Source: Clostridia bacterium DTU080 (lineage in GTDB: Bacteria > Bacillota > Limnochordia > DTU080). Taken from it: DNA of 9,848 bases. Below the pieces are notes generated by a model. It saw only the letters and a program-made list of their open reading frames with translations. It ran no database searches and was not told the origin of the DNA. Position 1 is the first letter of the stretch, and every line of letters begins with the position of its first letter. The position numbers were made by a program, and so were the translations under genes. Location of the stretch: NCBI GenBank assembly GCA_001513395.1, contig LFTP01000102.1:1-9848 (forward strand), given 5' to 3'. This document shows positions 1-6,022 of the stretch, in pieces.

Positions 1-1119
1 TCGGTGCGCCTCCAGCGCTGCGCCGCACTTGATGCAGGGCTGACCCGCCTCGGCCAAGGCGATGTCACCGATGAGATCAGCCGTGAAATCCCGTCCGTAG
101 CGGACACCCGTCAGATGGTAGCCGGGGCGATTGGCACCGGTGACAAGAGGACCGCACTCGGGTACCGAATCATCGGCCACCAAAAGCGGGGGGGCGGCGG
201 TGCGCAGGCCCACCGGACCCGTGTAGCCTACCGAAAGACCGAACCGCTCGGCCTCTTCGGCAGATAGAGTCTGCACGTCAGTGCCCAGAATCTTGCTGAG
301 TTTGTGGGGGTTGACATCCAGATCACCGCGGATGAGAGCCAAGACCGGCTGCTCGTCAGCCATGAAGAAGACGGATTTGAGGGTCTGACGCGGCGTGCAG
401 CCCAGATACTGACACAGATCGGCGATGGTCTCACACCCCGGCGTATGTCTTTCCTCAAGCTCGCCTTCTTCGCCGCTGCACTTGCCACCGCCCTTGACTG
501 CCTGAGCCATCTTCTGATCGGCGGCGTAGCCGCAGGCCGGGCAAGTGAGCGCTGAATCCTCCCCGTGCGGCGTGAGGAAGTAAAAGGCGTAGGCACTCGG
601 CTTATCCGCGTTTTTGGGATCCGACCGCACTTTGAGCACGGGAAGTGAAAGCTCGGCGAAGACCCGCTCGTACATGTCACGGACAGTCATTAACAGGTCC
701 TGCAGATCATCCTCGGCGGCGTGGAAGCTGTAGGCTGTCTTCACGACAGACTGGCGAGGATAGAGTAAACCTCCTCGCGGCCGATCCTCCTGGCGAAGAG
801 CGCTTTGTATCCCATAGACCACAAGAGGCAGCTGGCGATAGGAATCGACCATCGCTCCGACCAGATCCGTGACCGCCTCTTCATGGGGCATCGGAAGAAC
901 GATGGGAAACAGGATCTCTTGTCCCCCGAGGCTTTCCATTTTTTGGCGCACAAGATCTTCCAGGCGGCGCAAAGCCCGACAGGCCAGAGGGGTGAGGACG
1001 TAGGCGCCTGCCCCCATCCGCCGGATATACCCGGCGCGCAAAAGCAATCGGTGACTGGCCAACTCAGCTTCCGTCGGGTCATGTTTCTGTGTTTTGAAGA
1101 GCAATCGGCTCAGGTGCAT
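1..1119 (-). CDS. Prolyl-tRNA synthetase-like protein, divergent, 5' part only (C-terminus beyond left edge)
   Basis: The frame is open from an ATG at 1119 to the window edge (373 codons). It reads like bacterial-type ProRS: an N-terminal class II region (HRLLLRAGYIRRMGAGAY, residues 23-40), a remnant of the THEE element (PHEEAVTDLV, 78-87), motif 2 with its arginine (ALRQEDRPRGG, 107-117), AYSFH (129-133), a Cys pair CPAC (193-196), an INS/YbaK-like editing domain (about 230-350, with the conserved Lys in TLKSV, 246-250) and CIKCG (362-366). Compared with E. coli ProRS from memory, about 31 residues are missing before PHEE, including the LWQESGR segment. The GSIGGS-SHEF loop is replaced by DPKNADKPSAYAF (167-179), and MKDAYSFH reads VKTAYSFH. 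The usual catalytic pocket is therefore damaged while the editing domain looks whole, so this may be a paralog and not the housekeeping enzyme. GGAGGAGG lies 6 bases before the ATG. It sits 79 bases after the YheC/D gene on the same strand. Family assignment is firm; charging activity is doubtful. Confidence 0.85.
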   Translation of the reverse strand, partial: MHLSRLLFKTQKHDPTEAELASHRLLLRAGYIRRMGAGAYVLTPLACRALRRLEDLVRQKMESLGGQEILFPIVLPMPHEEAVTDLVGAMVDSYRQLPLVVYGIQSALRQEDRPRGGLLYPRQSVVKTAYSFHAAEDDLQDLLMTVRDMYERVFAELSLPVLKVRSDPKNADKPSAYAFYFLTPHGEDSALTCPACGYAADQKMAQAVKGGGKCSGEEGELEERHTPGCETIADLCQYLGCTPRQTLKSVFFMADEQPVLALIRGDLDVNPHKLSKILGTDVQTLSAEEAERFGLSVGYTGPVGLRTAAPPLLVADDSVPECGPLVTGANRPGYHLTGVRYGRDFTADLIGDIALAEAGQPCIKCGAALEAHR

Positions 1120-1125
1120 GCTTGT

Positions 1126-1133
1126 CCTCCTCC
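1126..1133 (-). promoter_or_regulatory. Ribosome binding site of the ProRS-like gene
   Basis: GGAGGAGG on the minus strand ends 6 bases before the ATG at 1119. This fixes the start of a gene that runs off the window edge and would otherwise be easy to miss. The 79-base gap to the upstream YheC/D gene holds no clear terminator, so read-through from the upstream operon is possible. Confidence 0.8.
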
Positions 1134-1198
1134 GGATTATGCAACAAAGTTCCATCGAAAGAACCCGGAATCCTGCGATCAATATCCGGGCGAGGCGC

Positions 1199-2275
1199 TC
1201 AGGTTTGTGGCGCATCGGTATTTTGGCCGAGCGAGGCGCAATAAAGGAGGGGATTGGTGTAAATCTCGCGCAGTTCACGATTCATACCGGCTTGAAGAAA
1301 GGTTATCCTTTGATCCCGGGTGTTAACCTCAAACAGCCACGGCTTACCCTCGCTATCCACTCCGACGTCAAGTCCCAGATCCACCGCGTGACGGTAACGG
1401 CTTGAGACCGCTTGCGCCACGTCGAAGGCCAGGCGGCGGATTCTGTCGGACAGTGCATCGATTGTCTCCGGCGGAAACACGGCTGCGATGACTATCTCAC
1501 CCCGGATGGCGGAGCCGCCCTGACCGATATTGGTGAGAAAAGGATGGGTGGTGGCCACTTTGGCCACCGTACCGGGTACTTTCCATTCTCCCCTGTCGTT
1601 TTGCTGCACCGGGACGCGTAAATCGAAGGGCCTTTCATTGTACCGGGCCAGATTGATGCATTGTTGCACCAAGTAGTGGCGCAGGGGAATACGGTTTCTG
1701 AGGATTTGACGCAGACCGGAGTGAGACAGTACTCTCATGGAGCGTCCGGTGATCAGGACGCGTCGTTTTGACAGAGGAGCGATCTTCAAAACACCTTCAC
1801 CGACTGATCCGATCTTGGGCTTGATGATCACGGTATGGCCGGCATCAAGCAGCTGCTTTACGGAGTGCCACGAGCCGGGCCAGGTGGCAGGGATGTGGAC
1901 ATTCGCCGACTCGTCTCCGGCCAAGATGACATGCATCTTTTCTTTGTTTTGGATGCGGTGCGGGTTGACGAAGGTCACACCGCGGCGGCTCAATCTGTCG
2001 AGAAGCGCGAGCGGGGCGCCTGAGCGGTAGAGAGTTCGTTTATGGATCACCCTGGGAATACTCGTCGTCATTTTTTGCCAGCCTTCCTCGCTGGGCACGT
2101 AGCCTCGCACTCTGTGACGGCCGATGATGATGTCTTCGATCGAGAAGATGATGATATCAATACCGTGTTCCAGAGCGATCTCTTTGTACAGCGAGAACTG
2201 CTCGTTGGTCGGTCGGCCGCGCATGGCCTTGTGCAGTACGTATTGATTGACCAAAATGCCCACTCGGTTTGACAT
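1199..2275 (-). CDS. YheC/YheD-family endospore coat-associated protein (ATP-grasp)
   Basis: A 358-residue protein. The N-terminal domain begins MSNRVGILVN; an ATP-grasp fold follows, with the nucleotide-binding lysines in IIKPKIGSVGEGV (150-162), a substrate-loop-like RPFDLRVPVQ (215-224) and the metal-binding end DLGLDVGVD (299-307) followed by PWLFEVNTR (312-320), where Glu316 and Asn318 are the expected Mg ligands. This order matches the YheC/YheD family, annotated in Bacillus as endospore coat-associated. Its ligase substrate is not known to me. An in-frame ATG at 2407 would add 44 residues and overlap the preceding gene. I chose 2275 because GGGAG lies 9 bases upstream and the family starts with an xVGILVx strand. 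It follows the second paralog by 32 bases, so it is probably the third gene of the same operon. No signal peptide or membrane segment is visible. Confidence 0.88.
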   Translation of the reverse strand: MSNRVGILVNQYVLHKAMRGRPTNEQFSLYKEIALEHGIDIIIFSIEDIIIGRHRVRGYVPSEEGWQKMTTSIPRVIHKRTLYRSGAPLALLDRLSRRGVTFVNPHRIQNKEKMHVILAGDESANVHIPATWPGSWHSVKQLLDAGHTVIIKPKIGSVGEGVLKIAPLSKRRVLITGRSMRVLSHSGLRQILRNRIPLRHYLVQQCINLARYNERPFDLRVPVQQNDRGEWKVPGTVAKVATTHPFLTNIGQGGSAIRGEIVIAAVFPPETIDALSDRIRRLAFDVAQAVSSRYRHAVDLGLDVGVDSEGKPWLFEVNTRDQRITFLQAGMNRELREIYTNPLLYCASLGQNTDAPQT

Positions 2276-2307
2276 GGCACGCTTCTCCCTGGAAAACGTC
2301 CGTACTT

Positions 2308-2988
2308 TCAGCGTCTGCGAATCCGTCCTTTGGAGACGCGAAAGCGCTGCGCCCGTCGTCGTCTTCTTCGCACTCTGTCTCTCCACCATGCATGCTTTGA
2401 GCGCCATTCATAGGCGTATAACACCCGTGTGTAGACCCGACGCGGGGTTTTTTGCAATCTGATGGCGCATCCGGGTGCAAATTGCACTTCGATGCCTCTT
2501 TGCCGCGCTACCGACAGCAGGTATCGGATGGCCGGTTTCTGCCGGAGATACTCCTTGCGCCTGACATCGATGCCCCACAGACCGATTGTGTCGTAGCCTT
2601 CGACTATGGCCAAGGCGATCAGATAGGAAGCCGTGCTCGTGAAACACCGTCCGAACTCGCGTTGCAGTCTCTTGGCCGGAAAGGTGACGCTGTTAGGAAT
2701 GGCGGGGTGTTTTCTTTGCATGTAGACCGGGCAGTTCAGTCGACGCATGTAGCGCATATACCCCGGGAAAGACCTGCGTCCGGGCCGTTTGGTCGCCAGT
2801 TGCTGTCTCAGATCAGTCATGGCATGCAGCTCGAACCAGCGCGTCACTCTGGGGTAGCGGTAAAGTCGGCTGGAGAAGGCCCAGATCTCCCACGAGGGGT
2901 CACTATACGGCGCCAGGCGGCGAGAAGGACCGCCGCCGACAATGGCCACCTTCTTCTTGCGAGCGACCCGTTTTTTATCGGCGGACAT
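2308..2988 (-). CDS. Rossmann-like protein of unknown function, second tandem paralog, Arg-rich tail
   Basis: 226 residues. After a basic start comes VAIVGGGPS (14-22), a glycine-rich loop after the first strand, then DPSWEIWAFSS (30-40), RWFELH (50-55), CPVYMQ (86-91), and FGRCFTSTASYLIALAI (112-128) leading into GYDTIGLWGID (131-141). Proteins with this order occur, as I recall, in phage genomes without known function. The pattern also resembles GT42 sialyltransferases and DUF115-type proteins (GxGPS near the N-terminus, Thr-Ser before a helix, then GYxxIxLxGID). That resemblance is by eye and not proof of glycosyl transfer; the general-base His of GT42 has no obvious counterpart. The last 22 residues hold 13 Arg and 1 Lys. 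The stop of the upstream paralog overlaps its AAGGA ribosome binding site (12-base gap), suggesting translational coupling. Confidence is for the gene; function is unassigned. Confidence 0.85.
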   Translation of the reverse strand: MSADKKRVARKKKVAIVGGGPSRRLAPYSDPSWEIWAFSSRLYRYPRVTRWFELHAMTDLRQQLATKRPGRRSFPGYMRYMRRLNCPVYMQRKHPAIPNSVTFPAKRLQREFGRCFTSTASYLIALAIVEGYDTIGLWGIDVRRKEYLRQKPAIRYLLSVARQRGIEVQFAPGCAIRLQKTPRRVYTRVLYAYEWRSKHAWWRDRVRRRRRRAQRFRVSKGRIRRR

Positions 2989-3000
2989 ACCAACACATCC

Positions 3001-3660
3001 TTAGATCTTGGTTCTGGAGGAACGACGCTTATTGCGCCGTCTTTTCTTGCGCCACCAGGCCTTCGGGGATTGCCAGTCATATCCATATAGCACGTCGGTT
3101 AGCGTCACCTGGGGCACGGTCGGGATGCGCAAAGGACAGCCGGGAGGCAGGTAGATCTCGATTCCTTTTTGCCTGGCCACACCGAGCAGATACTCCACCC
3201 CGGGGCGCTGCCGAGCGTACACCGTTTTTTCAGTGAGATGGATCCCCCAAACACCGATGGTGTCGCAGCCTTCCAATATGGCCAAGGCGATCATATAAGA
3301 GGCGGTACTGGTGAAGCATCTGCCGAAGGCGTCCAAAGCTTGCTGCAGCGGGTACTCAAGACTCATAGGTATGGACTCATGAGCGGTCTGCATGTAGACG
3401 GGGCAGTCGAGTTGCTTCAGGAACTTCATGTAATTGCGGTACGATAACCTGCGCTTGGTATCGCGTTTCAGCTGACTTCTCAAATCCTCGAGAGCGTGCA
3501 TCTCAAACCAGCGGGTGATGCGCGGCGTAGGCAGACGCAGACTCGAAAACGCCCAGATCTCCCATGAAGGATCATCATAAGGAGCGAGGGTGCGCGAGCG
3601 TGCTCCGCCGACGATGGCTACCTTTCTGGGGGGGCCGGGCGTTGTCGTCTGTTCGCTCAT
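3001..3660 (-). CDS. Rossmann-like protein of unknown function, first tandem paralog, basic tail
   Basis: 219 residues, clearly paralogous to the next gene: both share DPSWEIWAFSS (here 30-40), RWFE-HA, CPVYMQ (86-91), FGRCFTSTASY (112-122), IALAI and DTIG-WGI. It probably arose by tandem duplication. Differences fall at notable places: the loop reads VGGARS instead of VGGGPS, and WGID is WGIH (138-141). The tail after AWW (201-203) is rich in Lys and Arg. A GGAGG ribosome binding site lies 8 bases before the ATG. It is the first gene of a minus-strand operon (this gene, its paralog, YheC/D, possibly the ProRS-like gene) and is divergent from neuA. A sporulation-type promoter is proposed upstream (3709-3735). 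A role as a nonulosonic-acid transferase is a hypothesis from the motif pattern and from neighbouring neuA and neuB. Confidence 0.85.
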   Translation of the reverse strand: MSEQTTTPGPPRKVAIVGGARSRTLAPYDDPSWEIWAFSSLRLPTPRITRWFEMHALEDLRSQLKRDTKRRLSYRNYMKFLKQLDCPVYMQTAHESIPMSLEYPLQQALDAFGRCFTSTASYMIALAILEGCDTIGVWGIHLTEKTVYARQRPGVEYLLGVARQKGIEIYLPPGCPLRIPTVPQVTLTDVLYGYDWQSPKAWWRKKRRRNKRRSSRTKI

Positions 3661-3708
3661 AGATCGTTCCTCCGCCGTGTCTTTTGGCTCAGGATTCGGG
3701 AGCCATAC

Positions 3709-3735
3709 ATGGTATGCAGTAGGTTTGCGTTCGTG
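3709..3735 (-). promoter_or_regulatory. Candidate mother-cell sporulation promoter (sigma-K/sigma-E type)
   Basis: Read on the minus strand, CAC (3735-3733) is followed after 16 bases by CATACCATG (3716-3708). The sigma-K consensus of Bacillus is roughly AC, 16-17 bases, CATAnnnTA; this site matches all but the last A. The -10 also differs from sigma-E CATACAAT at one base, but no sigma-E -35 (ATA-rich) is present. A start near 3700 would give a leader of about 40 bases before the ATG at 3660, with a good ribosome binding site. The match was found by eye, and such short motifs occur by chance; the downstream YheC/D-family gene makes it more credible. Confidence 0.45.
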
Positions 3736-3762
3736 CCAACCCTGAAAGGTGGCCGGTTGGCA
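3734..3762. repeat. Inverted repeat in the divergent intergenic region
   Basis: TGCCAACC (3734-3741) and GGTTGGCA (3755-3762) form a perfect 8-base inverted repeat with a 13-base spacer. One arm overlaps the proposed -35 of the minus-strand promoter, so it could be an operator or a hairpin in a plus-strand leader. It is not followed by a run of T strong enough for a terminator (CAGGCCTTTG). Confidence 0.6.
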
Positions 3763-3824
3763 GGCCTTTGTTCAGCCGAAATAGCCTTGTACTCCTAGTC
3801 CTCCTCGGGTGTGACTCGCGTACG

Positions 3825-3846
3825 ATGATCGCGATCTTTGGATCAT
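3825..3846. repeat. Nested palindromes just upstream of the neuA ribosome binding site
   Basis: GATCGCGATC (3827-3836) is a perfect 10-base palindrome. It overlaps ATGATC (3825-3830), which pairs with GATCAT (3841-3846) over a 10-base loop. The second arm ends right against the AGGGGAGGG ribosome binding site (3847-3855). These could act as an operator or as a 5' leader structure near the translation start. I see no convincing sigma-A promoter in 3763-3824. Confidence 0.45.
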
Positions 3847-3864
3847 AGGGGAGGGATTAGTAGG

Positions 3865-5055
3865 GTGGGTGCTGTTGCGGTGATCCCGGCCCGCGGCGGA
3901 TCGAAAGGATTGCCGCGAAAAAACGTCCGTCTACTCTGCGGCAAGCCTCTGATCGCCTGGACCATAGAAGCGGCCACCCGGGCCCGGAGTGTGGAGCGGG
4001 TTGTTGTCTCCACGGATGATGCCGAGATTGCCGAAGCGAGCTGTCGTTACGGAGCGCAGGTGGTCCGGCGTCCGAGACAGATCAGCGATGACACTTCACC
4101 TTCCGAAGCGGCACTTCTGCATGCTTTGGCCGAGCTGAAGATAGATCAAGGCGTACTTGTTTTCTTACAGTGCACCGCTCCGCTCATGTTGCCTGAGGAC
4201 ATAGACGGAACCGTGGCCGCTCTCGAGGATGCCGATTCGGCCTTCACGGCCACTGCTTGGTATCACTTTTTGTGGAAGATGACGGCGCAAGGGGCGGTAC
4301 CCGTTGGACACAGCAAAGATCAAAGACCCATGCGCCAGCAAAAGGAGCCTGAATTCCTTGAAGTCGGGGCCGTCTATGCGATGAAGATCCCCGGGTTCTT
4401 GCGGGCGGGCCATCGCTTTTTCGGTCGGGTGGCCATGCATCTTATACCGCCCGAAAGAAGCATTGAGATCGACGACGAGACCGATTTTCTCCTCGCAGAG
4501 ATCTTGATGCGCAGACGTTTGGATGAAAACCGGGCGGCGCTCCTGCCCGAAAAGACAGCCGCTTTGGTCACGGATTTTGACGGGGTGTTGACCGACAACC
4601 GGGTGGGTGTCAGCGAGACGGGGTTGGAATCCGCGGTTCGCCATCGCGGGGACGGATGGGCCATGCAGCGGCTTAAAGAAGCCGGGATTCGTCTTTTGGT
4701 GCTGACCAATGAGACGAACCCCTGTGTTCGGCATTGCTGTGCCAAACTGGCGGTGGAGTGCATCGTGGCCCGCGAAGGTAAGTTGCCTGCGCTCAAACAG
4801 TGGCTGGCCCGGCATGGGATCCGTGCGGAAAACACGGTCTACATCGGCAATGATGCTCCCGATGTAGCTTGTATGCTTCACGTTGGCTGTGGCGCGGCAC
4901 CCGCCGATGCCTACCCTGTGGCCAAAGAGGCGGCGCAGATCGTTTTGAGCGCGCCGGGCGGATACGGCTGTATTCGTGAATTGGCCGATCTGTTGTTGGG
5001 CCGCCGTCTCTATGAGACGGACGGTCGCTCATTATCCATCGGTCAGGAGGGATAA
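3865..5055 (+). CDS. neuA: CMP-nonulosonate (sialic acid-type) cytidylyltransferase fused to a KdsC-like HAD phosphatase
   Basis: 396 residues, two domains. Residues 1-225 are an acylneuraminate cytidylyltransferase: the CTP-binding IPARGGSKGLPRKN (7-20), STDD (49-52), QCTAPL (102-107), FLEVGAVYAM (164-173) and IEIDDETDF (200-208). Residues 230-385 are a capless HAD phosphatase of the KdsC type: nucleophile and acid/base Asp in DFDGVLTD (237-244), Thr in LTN (280-282), Lys in EGK (304-306), and GNDAPD (328-333) for the metal, so all four HAD motifs are present. Similar domain pairs occur in vertebrate CMAS, and in Bacteroides the separate KDN-9-phosphate phosphatase has this fold. The fusion suggests that a nonulosonate 9-phosphate is dephosphorylated and then activated with CTP. 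I chose GTG 3865 because AGGGGAGGG lies 9 bases before it and the protein then starts at the first strand; an in-frame TTG at 3838 has no ribosome binding site. The stop is 1 base before neuB. Confidence 0.9.
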   Translation: MGAVAVIPARGGSKGLPRKNVRLLCGKPLIAWTIEAATRARSVERVVVSTDDAEIAEASCRYGAQVVRRPRQISDDTSPSEAALLHALAELKIDQGVLVFLQCTAPLMLPEDIDGTVAALEDADSAFTATAWYHFLWKMTAQGAVPVGHSKDQRPMRQQKEPEFLEVGAVYAMKIPGFLRAGHRFFGRVAMHLIPPERSIEIDDETDFLLAEILMRRRLDENRAALLPEKTAALVTDFDGVLTDNRVGVSETGLESAVRHRGDGWAMQRLKEAGIRLLVLTNETNPCVRHCCAKLAVECIVAREGKLPALKQWLARHGIRAENTVYIGNDAPDVACMLHVGCGAAPADAYPVAKEAAQIVLSAPGGYGCIRELADLLLGRRLYETDGRSLSIGQEG

Positions 5056-5056
5056 C

Positions 5057-5935
5057 GTGAATCCTCCTATTGTGATTGCTGAGATCGGATGTAACCACCG
5101 AGGTGAATTGACTACAGCTGAAAAGATGGTTCGGGTGGCGGCCGATTTTTGCGGTGTTGATGTGGTCAAGTTCCAGAAACGGAACCCGCCCGAGTCGCTG
5201 ACTCCCGAACAGTATGCCGCCCCTCATCCGGTGCCCGAAAACGCATACGGAAAAACCTACGGAGAGCACAGAATGGCGCTGGAGTTCGGTCTGGATGAGC
5301 ACAGACGGTTGAAAGAGCTCTGCGAAGCGCAGGGAGTGATCTACAGCTCGAGCGTGTGGGATATGACCAGCGCCCGTCAGATCGCATCCCTGCAACCGAT
5401 GATGATCAAGGTGCCCTCGGCCTGCAATATGCATCTGGCCATGCTAGGCTATCTTTGCGATGAGTTCGGCGGTGAGATCCACATCTCTTTAGGGATGACG
5501 ACGAGGGAGGAAGAGGACCTCATCGTCGCCTTTTTGCAGAGCCGCTCGCGCCTGCAAGACGTGGTCTTGTACCATTGCATCTCCGGATACCCCGTGAGGT
5601 TCGAGGATCTGTCCTTATTGGAGATCCAACGGCTGCGGACGACATACGGATCGCAAGTGAAGGGCATTGGCTTTTCGGGCCATCATTTGGGTATCGCAGC
5701 CGACATTGCCGCCATGACCTTGGGAGCGGGGTGGATTGAGCGGCATTTTACGTTGGATCGGACTTGGAAAGGCACCGACCACGCCGCCTCATTGGAACCC
5801 GACGGACTGCGCAAGTTGGTGCGCGATACCCGCCATGTCTCCATAGCCCTACAGTACAAGGCCGCGGAGATACTTGACGTTGAAGTGCCTCAACGCCGGA
5901 AGTTGAAGTGGATGAGTTCCACGCATACCCGGTAG
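5057..5935 (+). CDS. neuB: Nonulosonic acid (9-phosphate) synthase, NeuB family, without SAF domain
   Basis: 292 residues covering only the TIM-barrel synthase domain, which condenses PEP with a mannose-type sugar. Visible family motifs: AEIGCNHRG (8-16), VVKFQK (36-41), KVPSACN (118-124), LYHCISGYPV (171-180), GFSGHHLG (205-212) and ERHFTLDRTWKGTDH (228-242), then SLEP (245-248). His209 and His230 are the likely Mn ligands. Most NeuB proteins have about 340-360 residues with a C-terminal antifreeze-like SAF domain; here the protein ends soon after the barrel. SAF supplies part of the active-site lid of the partner subunit in NeuB dimers, so this form must close its site differently. The GTG start at 5057 has AGGAGGG 5 bases upstream; an ATG at 4976 lies inside neuA. 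With the HAD fusion upstream, a 9-phosphate product is my preferred guess; pseudaminate or legionaminate are less likely because their sugar-nucleotide enzymes are not seen here. Confidence 0.88.
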   Translation: MNPPIVIAEIGCNHRGELTTAEKMVRVAADFCGVDVVKFQKRNPPESLTPEQYAAPHPVPENAYGKTYGEHRMALEFGLDEHRRLKELCEAQGVIYSSSVWDMTSARQIASLQPMMIKVPSACNMHLAMLGYLCDEFGGEIHISLGMTTREEEDLIVAFLQSRSRLQDVVLYHCISGYPVRFEDLSLLEIQRLRTTYGSQVKGIGFSGHHLGIAADIAAMTLGAGWIERHFTLDRTWKGTDHAASLEPDGLRKLVRDTRHVSIALQYKAAEILDVEVPQRRKLKWMSSTHTR

Positions 5936-5977
5936 CGTTTCATTTCGAAAGACATCCGAGGGGAATTGCTCTATCAT

Positions 5978-6022
5978 GCTATGCGCCTGCCCGGCATAGC
6001 CTTTTTTGGGCAGGCGTCTTTT
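5978..6022 (+). terminator. Double, mutually exclusive terminator after neuB
   Basis: Hairpin 1: GCTATGC (5978-5984) with GCATAGC (5994-6000), 9-base loop, followed at once by C and six T (6002-6007). Hairpin 2: CGCCTGCCC (5984-5992) with GGGCAGGCG (6008-6016), followed by TCTTTT (6017-6022). The loop of hairpin 1 is the left arm of hairpin 2, so the two cannot form together. Either can act as a Rho-independent terminator for neuA-neuB. The arrangement may be a fail-safe or a folding switch. Confidence 0.8.

Noticed and set aside
228..1082. Minus-strand frames of 150 and 113 residues (228-680 and 741-1082).
   Set aside because: They overlap the ProRS-like gene on the same strand in another frame; their sequences are low-complexity Arg/Ser-rich and match no family, whereas the ProRS frame is open throughout with recognizable motifs.
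1134..1165. CATAAT on the minus strand as a -10 for the ProRS-like gene.
   Set aside because: No -35 match at 16-18 bases, and the start would fall inside the ribosome binding site.
2452..3090. Plus-strand open frame of 212 residues.
   Set aside because: It lies antisense to the two paralogs, has no ribosome binding site and shows no family pattern; the paralogy of the minus-strand frames decides the coding strand.
3745..3766. AGGTGG followed by GCC, slightly like a T-box AGGGTGGNACCGCG element.
   Set aside because: The core does not match, and neuA is not an amino-acid gene; the stretch is better explained as the spacer of an inverted repeat.
3844..3852. CATAGGGGA as a sporulation -10 for neuA.
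   Set aside because: It lacks the required T, has no AC at 16-17 bases and overlaps the ribosome binding site.
4165..4881. Minus-strand frame of 238 residues inside neuA.
   Set aside because: It is antisense to clear CTP-binding and HAD motifs; a shadow of a GC-rich coding region.
5978..6016. H-type pseudoknot formed by the two overlapping hairpins.
   Set aside because: No bases remain between the first and second left arms to cross the 9-base second stem, so simultaneous pairing is sterically unlikely.
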